Shown: piece after piece, positions 9,116 through 17,498 of the stretch
Layout of the letters: the number at the start of each line of letters is the position of its first letter
Position numbering within the stretch: the stretch's first letter is position 1
From: an uncultured Polaribacter sp.
Lineage (GTDB): Bacteria > Bacteroidota > Bacteroidia > Flavobacteriales > Flavobacteriaceae
Direction: 5' to 3'
Assembly: GCA_943788045.1 (NCBI GenBank)
Contig: CALSOT010000006.1
Span: 1 to 64,000, forward strand
Length of the DNA: 64,000 nt
Position numbers and translations under genes: made by a program
The notes under the pieces: generated by a model
What the model saw: the letters and a program-made list of their open reading frames with translations, nothing else
Told to the model about the DNA's origin: nothing
Databases searched by the model: none

Positions 9116-10171
9116 CTAATTAATTGCTTTTACAACTGCTTTTGGAGATTCCTTTTTTGTTCCATCAAAACCTTCTACACCACCAACTGTCGTATATTTC
9201 ATTACATATTTTTTATCTGGAAAAATTCTTTTGTAAGCACTTTGACACATTAAAGTAGCTTCATGAAAACCGCAAAGAATTAATTTTAATTTTCCTGGAT
9301 ACGTATTAACATCACCAATTGCATATATTCCTGGAATGTTTGTTTGATAATCTAAAGCGTTATTTACCTTAATGGCATTTTTCTCAATTTCTAGTCCCCA
9401 ATTGGCAATTGGACCTAATTTAGGCGATAACCCAAATAAAGGAATAAAGTGATCTGTATCAACAACAAAAGCATCTTCACCTTTTTTCTCTACGGCAACA
9501 CCTATTACTTTATCAGTACCAATAATTGCTTTTACCTCGGCAGGAGTAATCAATCTAATTTTACCTAAATCCTTTAATTCTTGTACTTTTTCAACTGAAT
9601 CTAAAGCTCCTCTAAATTCGTTTCTTCTGTGAATTAATGTTACTTCTGAAGCAACATCAGATAAGAAAATAGCCCAATCTAAAGCCGAATCTCCTCCTCC
9701 AGAAATTACGACTCTTTTATCTCTGTAAAATTCGGGCTCTTTAATAATATATTCAACACCTTTATCTTCAAAATCTGCAATATTTGGAATTAATGGTTTT
9801 CTTGGCTCAAAAGAACCTAAACCTCCAGCAATTGCAACAATTTTAGCATGATGTTTTGTTCCTTTATTAGTTGTAACTATAAAAGTTCCATCTTCCTGCT
9901 TATCAATTATTTCAGCTCTTTCTCCTAAAGTAAAACCAGGTTTAAATTGCTTTGTTTGCTCAATTAATTTATGTGTCAAATCTCCTGCTAAAATTTCTGG
10001 ATATGCCGGAATATCATAAATTGGTTTCTTTGGATAAATCTCAGAACATTGTCCTCCAGGTTGCGGTAAAGCATCAATTAAGTGACATTTTAATTTTAAT
10101 AATCCTGCTTCAAAAACAGTAAATAAACCTGTTGGTCCTGCTCCTATAATTAGTATATCAGTTGTAATCAT
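9116..10171 (-). CDS. Ferredoxin-NADP reductase, TrxB-like (YumC type)
   Basis: This 351-residue flavoprotein has an FAD Rossmann motif GAGPTGLFTVFEAG at the N-terminus, a second dinucleotide motif SGGGDSALDWA near residue 158, and the C-terminal FAD motif YAIGDVNTYPGK near residue 285. It lacks the CxxC of thioredoxin reductases, which points to the YumC-like ferredoxin-NADP reductase group. Sitting 61 bp before the ferredoxin gene in the sulfate operon, it most likely reduces that ferredoxin for sulfite reduction. The start is well fixed, because the FAD motif begins 9 residues in. Confidence 0.9.
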   Translation of the reverse strand: MITTDILIIGAGPTGLFTVFEAGLLKLKCHLIDALPQPGGQCSEIYPKKPIYDIPAYPEILAGDLTHKLIEQTKQFKPGFTLGERAEIIDKQEDGTFIVTTNKGTKHHAKIVAIAGGLGSFEPRKPLIPNIADFEDKGVEYIIKEPEFYRDKRVVISGGGDSALDWAIFLSDVASEVTLIHRRNEFRGALDSVEKVQELKDLGKIRLITPAEVKAIIGTDKVIGVAVEKKGEDAFVVDTDHFIPLFGLSPKLGPIANWGLEIEKNAIKVNNALDYQTNIPGIYAIGDVNTYPGKLKLILCGFHEATLMCQSAYKRIFPDKKYVMKYTTVGGVEGFDGTKKESPKAVVKAIN

Positions 10172-10178
10172 CTTACGA

Positions 10179-10757
10179 TTATTTTTTCTCTATTAATCCT
10201 TTGGTGAATTCGTTTAACGTTTCCACTTTTTGTTCGAAATCTCCCTTTATTGTTTTTCTAAACTCATTTAAATTCTTTACCAAATCATCTACATTTTCAG
10301 GAATAACATGCTCAAAAAATTGACGTAATCTTTTAGCAGTTGTTGGCGATTTTCCATTGGTAGAAATAGCCACTTTTACATTTCCTTTGGTTACAATACC
10401 TCCCATATAAAAATCACAAAATGGAGGATTGTCTGCTACATTAACCAAAATACTTCGTTTTCTGCAATGCTTATAAACGGTTTCATTTACTTTAGGAATA
10501 TCTGTTGTTGCTACAACAATATGTTTTCCTTTTAAGTACCATTTTTTGTACTTTTTATTGATCAGTTTTACATTTCCATTTTTAGCCAAGGCTTTTGTAC
10601 CTTTTCTAAAAAAAGGCGAAACCATTGTTACATTTGCGTCTGGACTGGATTTTAATAAAAACGTTAATTTTTCTTCTGCTACAAAACCACCTCCAACAAT
10701 TAATACTTGTAGGTTTTTTGCTTTTAAAAAAATAGGATATAAATTATTTCTTTCCAT
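10179..10757 (-). CDS. Precorrin-2 dehydrogenase / sirohydrochlorin ferrochelatase
   Basis: This 192-residue protein matches the N-terminal half of CysG (Met8p/SirC type). It oxidises precorrin-2 to sirohydrochlorin with NAD and can insert iron to make siroheme. The NAD-binding motif is LIVGGGFVAEEKL near residue 20, and the family segment NPPFCDFYMGG lies near residue 110. With the neighbouring CobA it supplies siroheme for the sulfite reductase of the same operon. CysG is one fused protein in enterobacteria; here the two halves are separate genes 7 bp apart. Confidence 0.93.
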   Translation of the reverse strand: MERNNLYPIFLKAKNLQVLIVGGGFVAEEKLTFLLKSSPDANVTMVSPFFRKGTKALAKNGNVKLINKKYKKWYLKGKHIVVATTDIPKVNETVYKHCRKRSILVNVADNPPFCDFYMGGIVTKGNVKVAISTNGKSPTTAKRLRQFFEHVIPENVDDLVKNLNEFRKTIKGDFEQKVETLNEFTKGLIEKK

Positions 10758-10764
10758 AAAATTA

Positions 10765-11532
10765 TCAGCTTAACACATTTGCATATTGCTGCTTTATATC
10801 TAAAATTGTTTGACGATGCTTTACAACTTCTCCGAACACAATAATGGCAGGGTTTTTCAATTCCTTTTCAGCAACAATATTTTCTATAGTATCTACAATT
10901 CCAATGCCTAATTTTTCTCTAGCAGTAGTTCCTCTTTGAATAATTGCCACCGGTAAATTATTTTTACCTTCAGCTTGAAACAGTTTAACAATTTGAGGTA
11001 ATTTACTCATACCCATCAAAATAACTACAGTTGCATTTGACTTTGCAGCCAACTGAATATCATCAGATATTTTATGCTCTTTTGTAGTTCCTGTAATTAC
11101 CCAAAAACTCTCTGCACTTCCACGTTTTGTTAATGGTATATTTTGATAAGCTGCTACTGCTAAAGATGACGAAATTCCTGGAACAATAGCAACCTCTAAA
11201 CCAAAACCTGCAGCATATTCCATTTCCTCTGCACCTCTGCCAAAAATAAATGGGTCCCCACCTTTTAAACGAACAACATGACCATTAGATTTTGCACGAA
11301 TTACAATCAATTCATTAATTTGTTCTTGCTGATACTTATAGCATCCTCTTCTTTTTCCTACAAAAATTTGTTCTGCATCTGGGTTTATATAATCTAGCAA
11401 CTCTTCATTTACCAGAGCATCATACAAAACTACATCAGCTGTTCTTAAAACTTTAATAGCTTTTACTGTTATTAAATCTACATCTCCAGGTCCAGCGCCG
11501 ACCACTGTTAACTTTGGTGTCTTAAAATTCAT
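10765..11532 (-). CDS. cobA: Uroporphyrinogen-III C-methyltransferase
   Basis: This 255-residue tetrapyrrole methylase adds two SAM-derived methyl groups to uroporphyrinogen III, giving precorrin-2 for siroheme. It starts with the family motif VVGAGPGDVDLIT, has RLKGGDPFIFGRGAEE near residue 93, and has VPGISS near residue 118. Length is normal. It lies between the sulfite reductase and precorrin-2 dehydrogenase genes, so cofactor synthesis and the enzyme using the cofactor are co-transcribed. Confidence 0.95.
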   Translation of the reverse strand: MNFKTPKLTVVGAGPGDVDLITVKAIKVLRTADVVLYDALVNEELLDYINPDAEQIFVGKRRGCYKYQQEQINELIVIRAKSNGHVVRLKGGDPFIFGRGAEEMEYAAGFGLEVAIVPGISSSLAVAAYQNIPLTKRGSAESFWVITGTTKEHKISDDIQLAAKSNATVVILMGMSKLPQIVKLFQAEGKNNLPVAIIQRGTTAREKLGIGIVDTIENIVAEKELKNPAIIVFGEVVKHRQTILDIKQQYANVLS

Positions 11533-11548
11533 TTTTTATTCTTTAACA

Positions 11549-13639
11549 CTATTTTACCGAAGTTTCTATTTCTCTATAAGTTCTTACTTTTTGTAAAAAC
11601 CTAACTGCATCGCTTATATATTTTTCAGCAAATTCTGCTGTTGGTTCAAATTTATTGATTTGATAAATCAACGCATCGAAAGAAGTACCTATATTTATTT
11701 TTCCTGATGAAATAAACTCCTCATCGAATTGAGAAATAATAGTTGCATGTGTATTTGTTTTCTTTTCTGCTGCTAGTAAAGATGCTTTTGCTGAATTAAC
11801 AATAGATTGATACGCATAATAAATTGCACCTGAATACAAACCGTTTTGAAAAGCTTCATTTGCATTTTCAATTTTTTCATCACTTTCTAAAAATAAAGTC
11901 GCAATTAAATCAATAACAACACCCGCACATTCTCCAATACCTATTGCTTTTAAATATTTCTTTTCCTCTCCCCAATCAATAAAGTCTTCTTGAGTTAAAT
12001 TAGATACATCTTGCAAGTCATTTAATAAATCGTAAAAATATTTTCCGCCTTTTTCTTTATAATAGACAACAAACTTTTGCCCATTTCCATTTTCTTCAAA
12101 ATCATTGAAAACTCTTCTTAAAGCTTCAGGACCTCTTTTACTAGGCACTTTTACTACTTTATCTGCAAAAATTCCGTTTCCGTCTCCTAAATTACCACCA
12201 CCTAATAGAACTTGCAACGCTGGTGCAACTAATTTATCTGGAGTTTTCACGGTCATGCCTTGAAAACCAATATTTGCCATATTGTGTTGCCCGCAAGCAT
12301 TCATACAACCACTAATTTTTATAACTAAATCTTCGTTTTTTAAATACTGAGGATATTCTGCAGCAATCACTTTTTCTAATTCTTTTGCAATTCCTGTACT
12401 ACTTGAGATTCCTAAATTACAAGTATCGGTTCCGGGACAAGCTGTTATGTCTACAGCTTTATTATAACCGACTTCTACAAATTCTAATTTCTTTAATTCT
12501 GAATAGAAAAGTGGTAACAAGTCTTTCTTAACAAAAGGAATGACTATATTTTGACGCAATGTCAATCGAATTTCACCTGCTGCATAAGTTTCAACTAAAT
12601 CTGCAAGCAACCTTGCTTTGTCTGTATAAAAATCACCCAATAAAACTTTAATCCCAATTGCATAGTATCCTTTTTGTTTTTGAGGAATTAAATTCGTGGA
12701 TTTCCACAAATCAAAAGCTGCTTGGTCTTTAATGTTTACTTCTGGAGCCTCAATTTTAACTGGTTTTGATGCTATGTAAGATTCGGCATCAATGGCAACC
12801 TTTTTAAATTCAATTGCTTTTTGTTCTTTTTCAATTAAACTCCTAAAAGATTCTAAACCAATATCCTTTAATAAAAATTTCATTCTTGCTTTGGCTCTGC
12901 TTTTACGTTCTCCAAAACGATCAAAAACTCTTAAAACGCCTTCCATTAAAGGAATAATTTTATCCGAAGGTAAAAACTCATAAAGGGTTTCTGCATGCCT
13001 TGGCTGAGAACCCAATCCTCCTGCAACCATTACTTTAAAACCTCTAACTCCGTTTTTAATTTTAGCAATATATCCTAAATCATGTAAATATGATAAACCA
13101 GTATCCTCGTCTGAAGAAGAAAAAGAAACTTTGAATTTACGTCCCATTTCTTGACAAATTGGGTTACGTAAAAAGAATTTATACAATGCATCTGCATAAG
13201 GAGAAACATCGAAAGGCTCATCAATATCTATCCCAGCAGTTTCAGATGCGGTAACATTTCTTACAACATTACCACAAGCCTCTCTCAAAGTAACATCATC
13301 ACGTTCTAATTTTGCCCATAATTCTGGGGTTCTTTTTAAATCTACATGATGAATTTGAATATCTTGACGTGTAGTAATATGTAACCTCCCTCTTGAATAC
13401 TCGTCTGAAACTTCAGAAATTCTTCGCAATTGATTACTCATTACTTTACCATAAGGAAGTTTAATACGAATCATTTGTACGCCTTTTTGGCGCTGACCAT
13501 AAACCCCTCTTGCTAAACGTAAACTTCTAAATTTTTCTTCATCTATTTGTAGATTATTGAACGCAGCAATTTTATCTGCTAATTCAATAATATCTTTTTC
13601 CACAACTGGATTTTCTATTTCTGTTCTAAAGCTTTGCAT
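11549..13639 (-). CDS. Sulfite reductase (siroheme, 4Fe-4S) with C-terminal HEPN domain
   Basis: This 696-residue protein has two parts. Residues 1 to about 550 are a ferredoxin-type nitrite/sulfite reductase. Its siroheme and 4Fe-4S ligands lie in CPGTDTC near residue 400 and SGCMNACGQH near residue 445, and an RLTLRQNIV segment lies near residue 358. From about residue 557 an all-helical HEPN-like domain follows (segment GLYSGAIYYAYQSIVNSAK). The operon (cysDNH, siroheme genes, ferredoxin) argues for sulfite rather than nitrite as substrate. The R-x4-6-H RNase motif of toxic HEPN proteins is not seen in this tail, so a non-nuclease role is likely. Confidence 0.92.
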   Translation of the reverse strand: MQSFRTEIENPVVEKDIIELADKIAAFNNLQIDEEKFRSLRLARGVYGQRQKGVQMIRIKLPYGKVMSNQLRRISEVSDEYSRGRLHITTRQDIQIHHVDLKRTPELWAKLERDDVTLREACGNVVRNVTASETAGIDIDEPFDVSPYADALYKFFLRNPICQEMGRKFKVSFSSSDEDTGLSYLHDLGYIAKIKNGVRGFKVMVAGGLGSQPRHAETLYEFLPSDKIIPLMEGVLRVFDRFGERKSRAKARMKFLLKDIGLESFRSLIEKEQKAIEFKKVAIDAESYIASKPVKIEAPEVNIKDQAAFDLWKSTNLIPQKQKGYYAIGIKVLLGDFYTDKARLLADLVETYAAGEIRLTLRQNIVIPFVKKDLLPLFYSELKKLEFVEVGYNKAVDITACPGTDTCNLGISSSTGIAKELEKVIAAEYPQYLKNEDLVIKISGCMNACGQHNMANIGFQGMTVKTPDKLVAPALQVLLGGGNLGDGNGIFADKVVKVPSKRGPEALRRVFNDFEENGNGQKFVVYYKEKGGKYFYDLLNDLQDVSNLTQEDFIDWGEEKKYLKAIGIGECAGVVIDLIATLFLESDEKIENANEAFQNGLYSGAIYYAYQSIVNSAKASLLAAEKKTNTHATIISQFDEEFISSGKINIGTSFDALIYQINKFEPTAEFAEKYISDAVRFLQKVRTYREIETSVK

Positions 13640-13672
13640 GGTTTAATATTGATGATTGATTTGTTGCTCGAT

Positions 13673-14920
13673 TTATTTGATAAAACCTACTCCTACTGTG
13701 TTGTTTGTTTTTGGATTGATTAAAATAAAAGATCCATTAGATTTATTGTCGCTATAAGAATCGACTAATAAAGGTTTACTTAATTTTAATTGTATATCTC
13801 CAATTTGATTTAAAACCAATTCTGATGGATTTTCTTCAATTCCAGAAAAATCAGTTCTAATAATACTTGATAATTGAGTGATTTTTGCTTGCGCATCATT
13901 TATGCCATGCTTGATATAATATTTTTGTGATACTTGCAAAGGTTCTTTATCCATCCAACAAATAGTTGCATTTAATTCTTTTGCAATTCTTGGCTCTTCA
14001 TTCTGTTTTACCAACATATCACCTCTACTCACATTCACATTATCTTCTAAAGTAACTGTAACAGAACTTCCTCTTTTTGCCGTTTTAAATTCGTTGTTGA
14101 AGAAATTAATGCTCTTAATTTTGGATTTTGTTTGAGAAGGTAAAACAGCAATTTTATCTCCAACAGATAAATCTCCTCCATAAATTTTACCAGCATAACC
14201 TCTAAAATCATGATATTCTTCGGTTTTGGGTCTGATAACTGTCTGAACAGGAAAACGAATTTGAGAAGCATCATTAATATCTTCTACATCTAATTTCTCT
14301 AGATGATGCATTAATGTATCGCCGTTATACCAAGGAGTATTTGTAGATTTATTTACAACATTGTCTCCCTGTAAAGCTGACAATGGGATAAATGTTAAAT
14401 TCTGACCTTTATATTCACTTTTACTTGCTATGTATTCAATCTCTGATTTAATCGCATTGTATTTTTCTTGAGAAAAATCGACTAAATCCATTTTATTTAT
14501 TGCAATTACAACATCTTTAATTCTTAATAAGTTATTGATAAAAAAGTGTCTGTAAGTTTGTTCTATAACTCCGTTTCTGGCATCAATTAATACAATAGAA
14601 GCTTGTGCAGTTGAAGCACCAGTAACCATGTTTCTTGTATACTCAATATGACCTGGAGTATCTGCAATAATGAAACTTTTTGATGGCGTTGAAAAATAAA
14701 TATGCGCTACATCAATTGTAATTCCTTGTTCACGTTCTGCAACCAAACCATCAGTTGCTAAAGAAAAATCTAAATAATCAAAACCACGCTGTCTACTTTT
14801 TTCTTCAATTGCTTCTAATTTATCGTCAGTCAATGATTTTGTATCGTATAAAATACGACCAATTAAGGTACTCTTTCCGTCATCTACACTTCCTGCTGTT
14901 GCTATTTTTAAAACTTTCAT
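13673..14920 (-). CDS. cysN: Sulfate adenylyltransferase, GTPase subunit
   Basis: CysN (415 residues) hydrolyses GTP to drive formation of APS from sulfate and ATP by CysD. The GTPase motifs are all visible: GSVDDGKSTLIGR, the G2 region EREQGITID, ADTPGH and NKMDL. Elongation-factor-like beta domains follow. It ends without the APS kinase (CysC) extension that NodQ-type proteins carry. It lies 26 bp after cysD in the operon. Confidence 0.96.
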   Translation of the reverse strand: MKVLKIATAGSVDDGKSTLIGRILYDTKSLTDDKLEAIEEKSRQRGFDYLDFSLATDGLVAEREQGITIDVAHIYFSTPSKSFIIADTPGHIEYTRNMVTGASTAQASIVLIDARNGVIEQTYRHFFINNLLRIKDVVIAINKMDLVDFSQEKYNAIKSEIEYIASKSEYKGQNLTFIPLSALQGDNVVNKSTNTPWYNGDTLMHHLEKLDVEDINDASQIRFPVQTVIRPKTEEYHDFRGYAGKIYGGDLSVGDKIAVLPSQTKSKIKSINFFNNEFKTAKRGSSVTVTLEDNVNVSRGDMLVKQNEEPRIAKELNATICWMDKEPLQVSQKYYIKHGINDAQAKITQLSSIIRTDFSGIEENPSELVLNQIGDIQLKLSKPLLVDSYSDNKSNGSFILINPKTNNTVGVGFIK

Positions 14921-14946
14921 TTTGGTTTCTTTTTGATAATTTAATT

Positions 14947-15852
14947 TTAGAAATACCCTTGTTGTTTTCTTTTTTCCATTGCAGCTTCAGAACGCTTATC
15001 ATCAATTCTTGCTCCTCTTTCTGAAATTGAAGAATCTCTAATTTCTTCTACAACTTTTGCAATATTTACTGCATCAGATAAAACTGCTGCTGTACAACTC
15101 ATGTCTCCTACAGTTCTAAAACGAACCATTTTTTCTTGTATTTCTTCTTCTTTATCTCTAAAAACAACTGAATCATCTGCAGACCAAATCATACCGTCTC
15201 TCACGAATATTTTTCTTTTGTGTGCAAAATAGATAGAAGGAATTTCTATATTTTCTTTTTCTATATATGACCAAACATCTAACTCTGTCCAATTAGAAAT
15301 TGGAAAAACGCGAACATTTTGGCCTAAATCAATGCGCCCATTTAGCATATCAAAAACTTCTGGACGCTGGTTTTTTTCATCCCATTGACCAAAATCATCT
15401 CTTACTGAGAAAATTCTTTCTTTAGCTCTCGCTTTTTCTTCATCTCTTCTAGCTCCCCCAATACAAGCATCAAAACCAAACTCTTCAATAGCATCTAATA
15501 AAGTTTCTGTTTGCAGCATATTTCTACTTGCATATCTGCCAGTTTCCTCTTTTACTCGGCCGCTATCAATATTGTCTTGTACATTTCTTACTATTAACTC
15601 CACACCTAAATCTTTCGCTAAACGATCTCTAAATTCAATCGTTTCAGGAAAATTATGGCCAGTATCAATATGCATTAATGGAAAAGGAATTTTTGCAGGA
15701 TAAAATGCTTTCTGTGCCAAACGCACTAGAGTTATACTGTCTTTTCCTCCTGAAAACAATAACACAGGCTTTTCAAATTGTGCCAATACTTCTCTAAAAA
15801 TATAAATTGCTTCACTTTCTAAAGCGTCTACTTGTACTATTTTTTGACTCAT
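14947..15852 (-). CDS. cysD: Sulfate adenylyltransferase, catalytic subunit
   Basis: CysD (301 residues) is the PP-loop adenylyltransferase that makes APS from sulfate. The ATP motif SGGKDSITLVRLA lies near residue 34, with HIDTGHNFPET near residue 61 and IGGARRDEEKARAKER near residue 132. Length is standard. It pairs with cysN just downstream and follows cysH by 17 bp. It acts in the cytoplasm as a CysDN heterodimer. Confidence 0.96.
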   Translation of the reverse strand: MSQKIVQVDALESEAIYIFREVLAQFEKPVLLFSGGKDSITLVRLAQKAFYPAKIPFPLMHIDTGHNFPETIEFRDRLAKDLGVELIVRNVQDNIDSGRVKEETGRYASRNMLQTETLLDAIEEFGFDACIGGARRDEEKARAKERIFSVRDDFGQWDEKNQRPEVFDMLNGRIDLGQNVRVFPISNWTELDVWSYIEKENIEIPSIYFAHKRKIFVRDGMIWSADDSVVFRDKEEEIQEKMVRFRTVGDMSCTAAVLSDAVNIAKVVEEIRDSSISERGARIDDKRSEAAMEKRKQQGYF

Positions 15853-15869
15853 AATTAATTATAATTCTT

Positions 15870-16484
15870 TTAGATATGTAATCCACATTCGCGGTTACTT
15901 TCTACTTTTGTTGGGTCGAAATATGAAAACTCATTTGGTAATTTTCTTTCTATTAAATAAGTATCTAACTCTTCATCTGTCCAGTTATAAAATGGACTTA
16001 CCTTTATAATTCCATCTTTGCTCTGAGAAACTATTCCAATACTATTTCTAAATGCGGTCTGACCTTTTCTTAAGTTTGTAAACCAAACATCTGGTTGATG
16101 CTCTTTCATCGCTCTTGCAAATGGTTCTAACTTCACTTGTTCTGTAAAAAGTACGTGTTCAGGATTTTCTAAAGAGGGAATTCCTAAAACCACATTTCTG
16201 TGAGCAGCTGTTTGTTTCGGTGTGTATAGATGAATATTTAAATTCAGTTTTTTAATTATATCCTCTGCGTGTTTATATGTTTGAACAGTGTTGTATCCCG
16301 TATCGCACCAGATTACTTTAATATCTTTTTGAACATCAGTAACCGCTCTTAAAATTGCCACTTCGTAAGGCCTAAAATTGGTTGTAATTACTGGGTTGTT
16401 CGCAAGACTAATAGCCCAATTGATAATCTCTAATGGACTTTTACGTTGTAAATCCTTGTTTATTTGTTCTAAGTTTAAGCTCAT
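15870..16484 (-). CDS. cysH: Phosphoadenylyl/adenylyl-sulfate reductase
   Basis: CysH reduces PAPS or APS to sulfite with thioredoxin. The catalytic Cys is in the C-terminal ECGLHI motif. The Cys-Cys pair that binds a 4Fe-4S cluster in APS reductases is not present: that position reads TEQVKLEPFARAM. This is the form normally seen in PAPS reductases, although no APS kinase gene lies in the operon. The frame is open to 16511, but the ATG at 16484 overlaps the stop codon of the upstream gene as TAATG, which suggests translational coupling, so I use it (204 residues). Confidence 0.92.
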   Translation of the reverse strand: MSLNLEQINKDLQRKSPLEIINWAISLANNPVITTNFRPYEVAILRAVTDVQKDIKVIWCDTGYNTVQTYKHAEDIIKKLNLNIHLYTPKQTAAHRNVVLGIPSLENPEHVLFTEQVKLEPFARAMKEHQPDVWFTNLRKGQTAFRNSIGIVSQSKDGIIKVSPFYNWTDEELDTYLIERKLPNEFSYFDPTKVESNRECGLHI

Positions 16485-16747
16485 TACTTTCCCCATTTTA
16501 TTCTGTTCCATATTCTCTCATGAAAAAAATATAAAACTAATTTTGTTAAAAAATCTACTGTAGCAATGGATGCTGCTAGTGTAAATTTACCTGTTGCGTA
16601 ATAAGAAACTAATAAAGTATCTATTGTCCCAACAACTCTCCAGCTTAAAGCTTTCATTACACTTCGCAAAGGTCTCTCAGAACTCTTATCACTTTCAAAT
16701 CCTTTACTCTGTACTTTTTTATTGAAAATTACTTGGTCTAAAATCAT
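16484..16747 (-). CDS. DUF2061 small membrane protein
   Basis: This 87-residue protein belongs to DUF2061. Its core has the family pattern RSVMKALSWRVVGTIDT and then a hydrophobic helix-loop-helix ending near YFFHERIWNRIKWG, so it is probably an inner-membrane protein with two helices. It is the first gene of the cys operon and its stop overlaps the cysH start. DUF2061 genes are often next to sulfate activation genes, and a role in sulfate or sulfite handling is a reasonable inference, but no biochemical function is known to me. Confidence 0.85.
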   Translation of the reverse strand: MILDQVIFNKKVQSKGFESDKSSERPLRSVMKALSWRVVGTIDTLLVSYYATGKFTLAASIATVDFLTKLVLYFFHERIWNRIKWGK

Positions 16748-16767
16748 AAAAAATTAATTCAAACAAT

Positions 16768-16790
16768 TATCCTACTACTATGGTAGGGTA
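16768..16790. promoter_or_regulatory. Candidate Rrf2 operator at cys operon promoter
   Basis: An inverted repeat has half-sites TATCCTACTA and TGGTAGGGTA (8 of 10 positions symmetrical) around a 3-bp centre. It abuts the -7 box and covers the expected transcription start of the cys operon. The spacing and form resemble IscR/CymR-type sites, and an Rrf2 gene lies about 170 bp upstream. The binding itself is inferred. Confidence 0.55.
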
Positions 16791-16792
16791 TA

Positions 16793-16800
16793 CAAACATA
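16793..16800 (-). promoter_or_regulatory. -7 promoter box for the cys operon
   Basis: TATGTTTG on the minus strand fits TAnnTTTG. It lies 45 bp before the DUF2061 start codon and directly next to the candidate operator. Confidence 0.65.
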
Positions 16801-16957
16801 ATGTATTTAAAAATAAATAAGTAGAATAAAAAAGTATAAATTAAATAAACCCTATAGATTTAATAGATTAATAAAAATAAGGTAAAAAAAATAAGAATAT
16901 TGAACTACTACAAGGATTTAGTTGTGAAAATTAATAATAAGATTATTAGTTAAATTT

Positions 16958-17371
16958 TTAGCAATTACACAAATCAGACAAACTAGTATTTCTAAAAATT
17001 TTTAAGGAACTATCTCTTAATTGAACCATTAATTTATGAACAGCGCAAGCATTCTCATTAGGACAATCATCACATTTTTCATAAAAGTTTAAACTCACAC
17101 AAGGAACCATCGAAATTGGACCTTCTAAAATTCTCATCACTACAGTCATTTGAATTTGATTAGGTTCTTTTATTAGATAGTAACCACCACCTTTTCCTTT
17201 TTTTGATCCTAATAAACCATTTTTACGAAGTGTTAATAAAATACTCTCTAAAAATTTTAAAGATATATTTTCACTTTCAGATATTGTCGCAATAGAAACA
17301 GGAGCTTTATTCTCTTGCCTTGCTAAATATGTAAGTGCTTTAATACCGTATTTTGTCTTCTTTGAAAGCAT
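16958..17371 (-). CDS. Rrf2-family transcriptional regulator
   Basis: This 137-residue winged-helix protein belongs to the Rrf2 family (CymR, IscR, NsrR). The N-terminal motif KTKYGIKALTYLA and the wing region GKGGGYYLIKEP are typical. Cys91, Cys100, Cys103 and Cys109 form an IscR-like cluster that could hold a 2Fe-2S centre; two more Cys end the protein (DLCNC). It is encoded just upstream of the cys operon on the same strand, and a candidate palindromic operator lies at that operon's promoter. It probably controls sulfate assimilation and cysteine synthesis in response to sulfur or Fe-S status (inference). Confidence 0.88.
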   Translation of the reverse strand: MLSKKTKYGIKALTYLARQENKAPVSIATISESENISLKFLESILLTLRKNGLLGSKKGKGGGYYLIKEPNQIQMTVVMRILEGPISMVPCVSLNFYEKCDDCPNENACAVHKLMVQLRDSSLKIFRNTSLSDLCNC

Positions 17372-17498
17372 AGCACTAAATTACACATTTTAATGAAATT
17401 ACTATTATAAAACAGTTCGATAAACTTTTTTAATGAAAATAAAAAAATTACAGAACTAGAAAATCTATAATTATGGCATTATGTTTTGACTAATTTTA

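Noticed and set aside
12792..12983. Plus-strand open frames inside the minus-strand cys, met and other genes
   Set aside because: They are antisense shadows of well-supported genes with no motifs of their own.
11549..13639. HEPN tail plus neighbours as a toxin-antitoxin or defence system
   Set aside because: The domain is fused to a metabolic enzyme in a biosynthetic operon, no nucleotidyltransferase (MNT) partner is present, and the RNase motif is missing.
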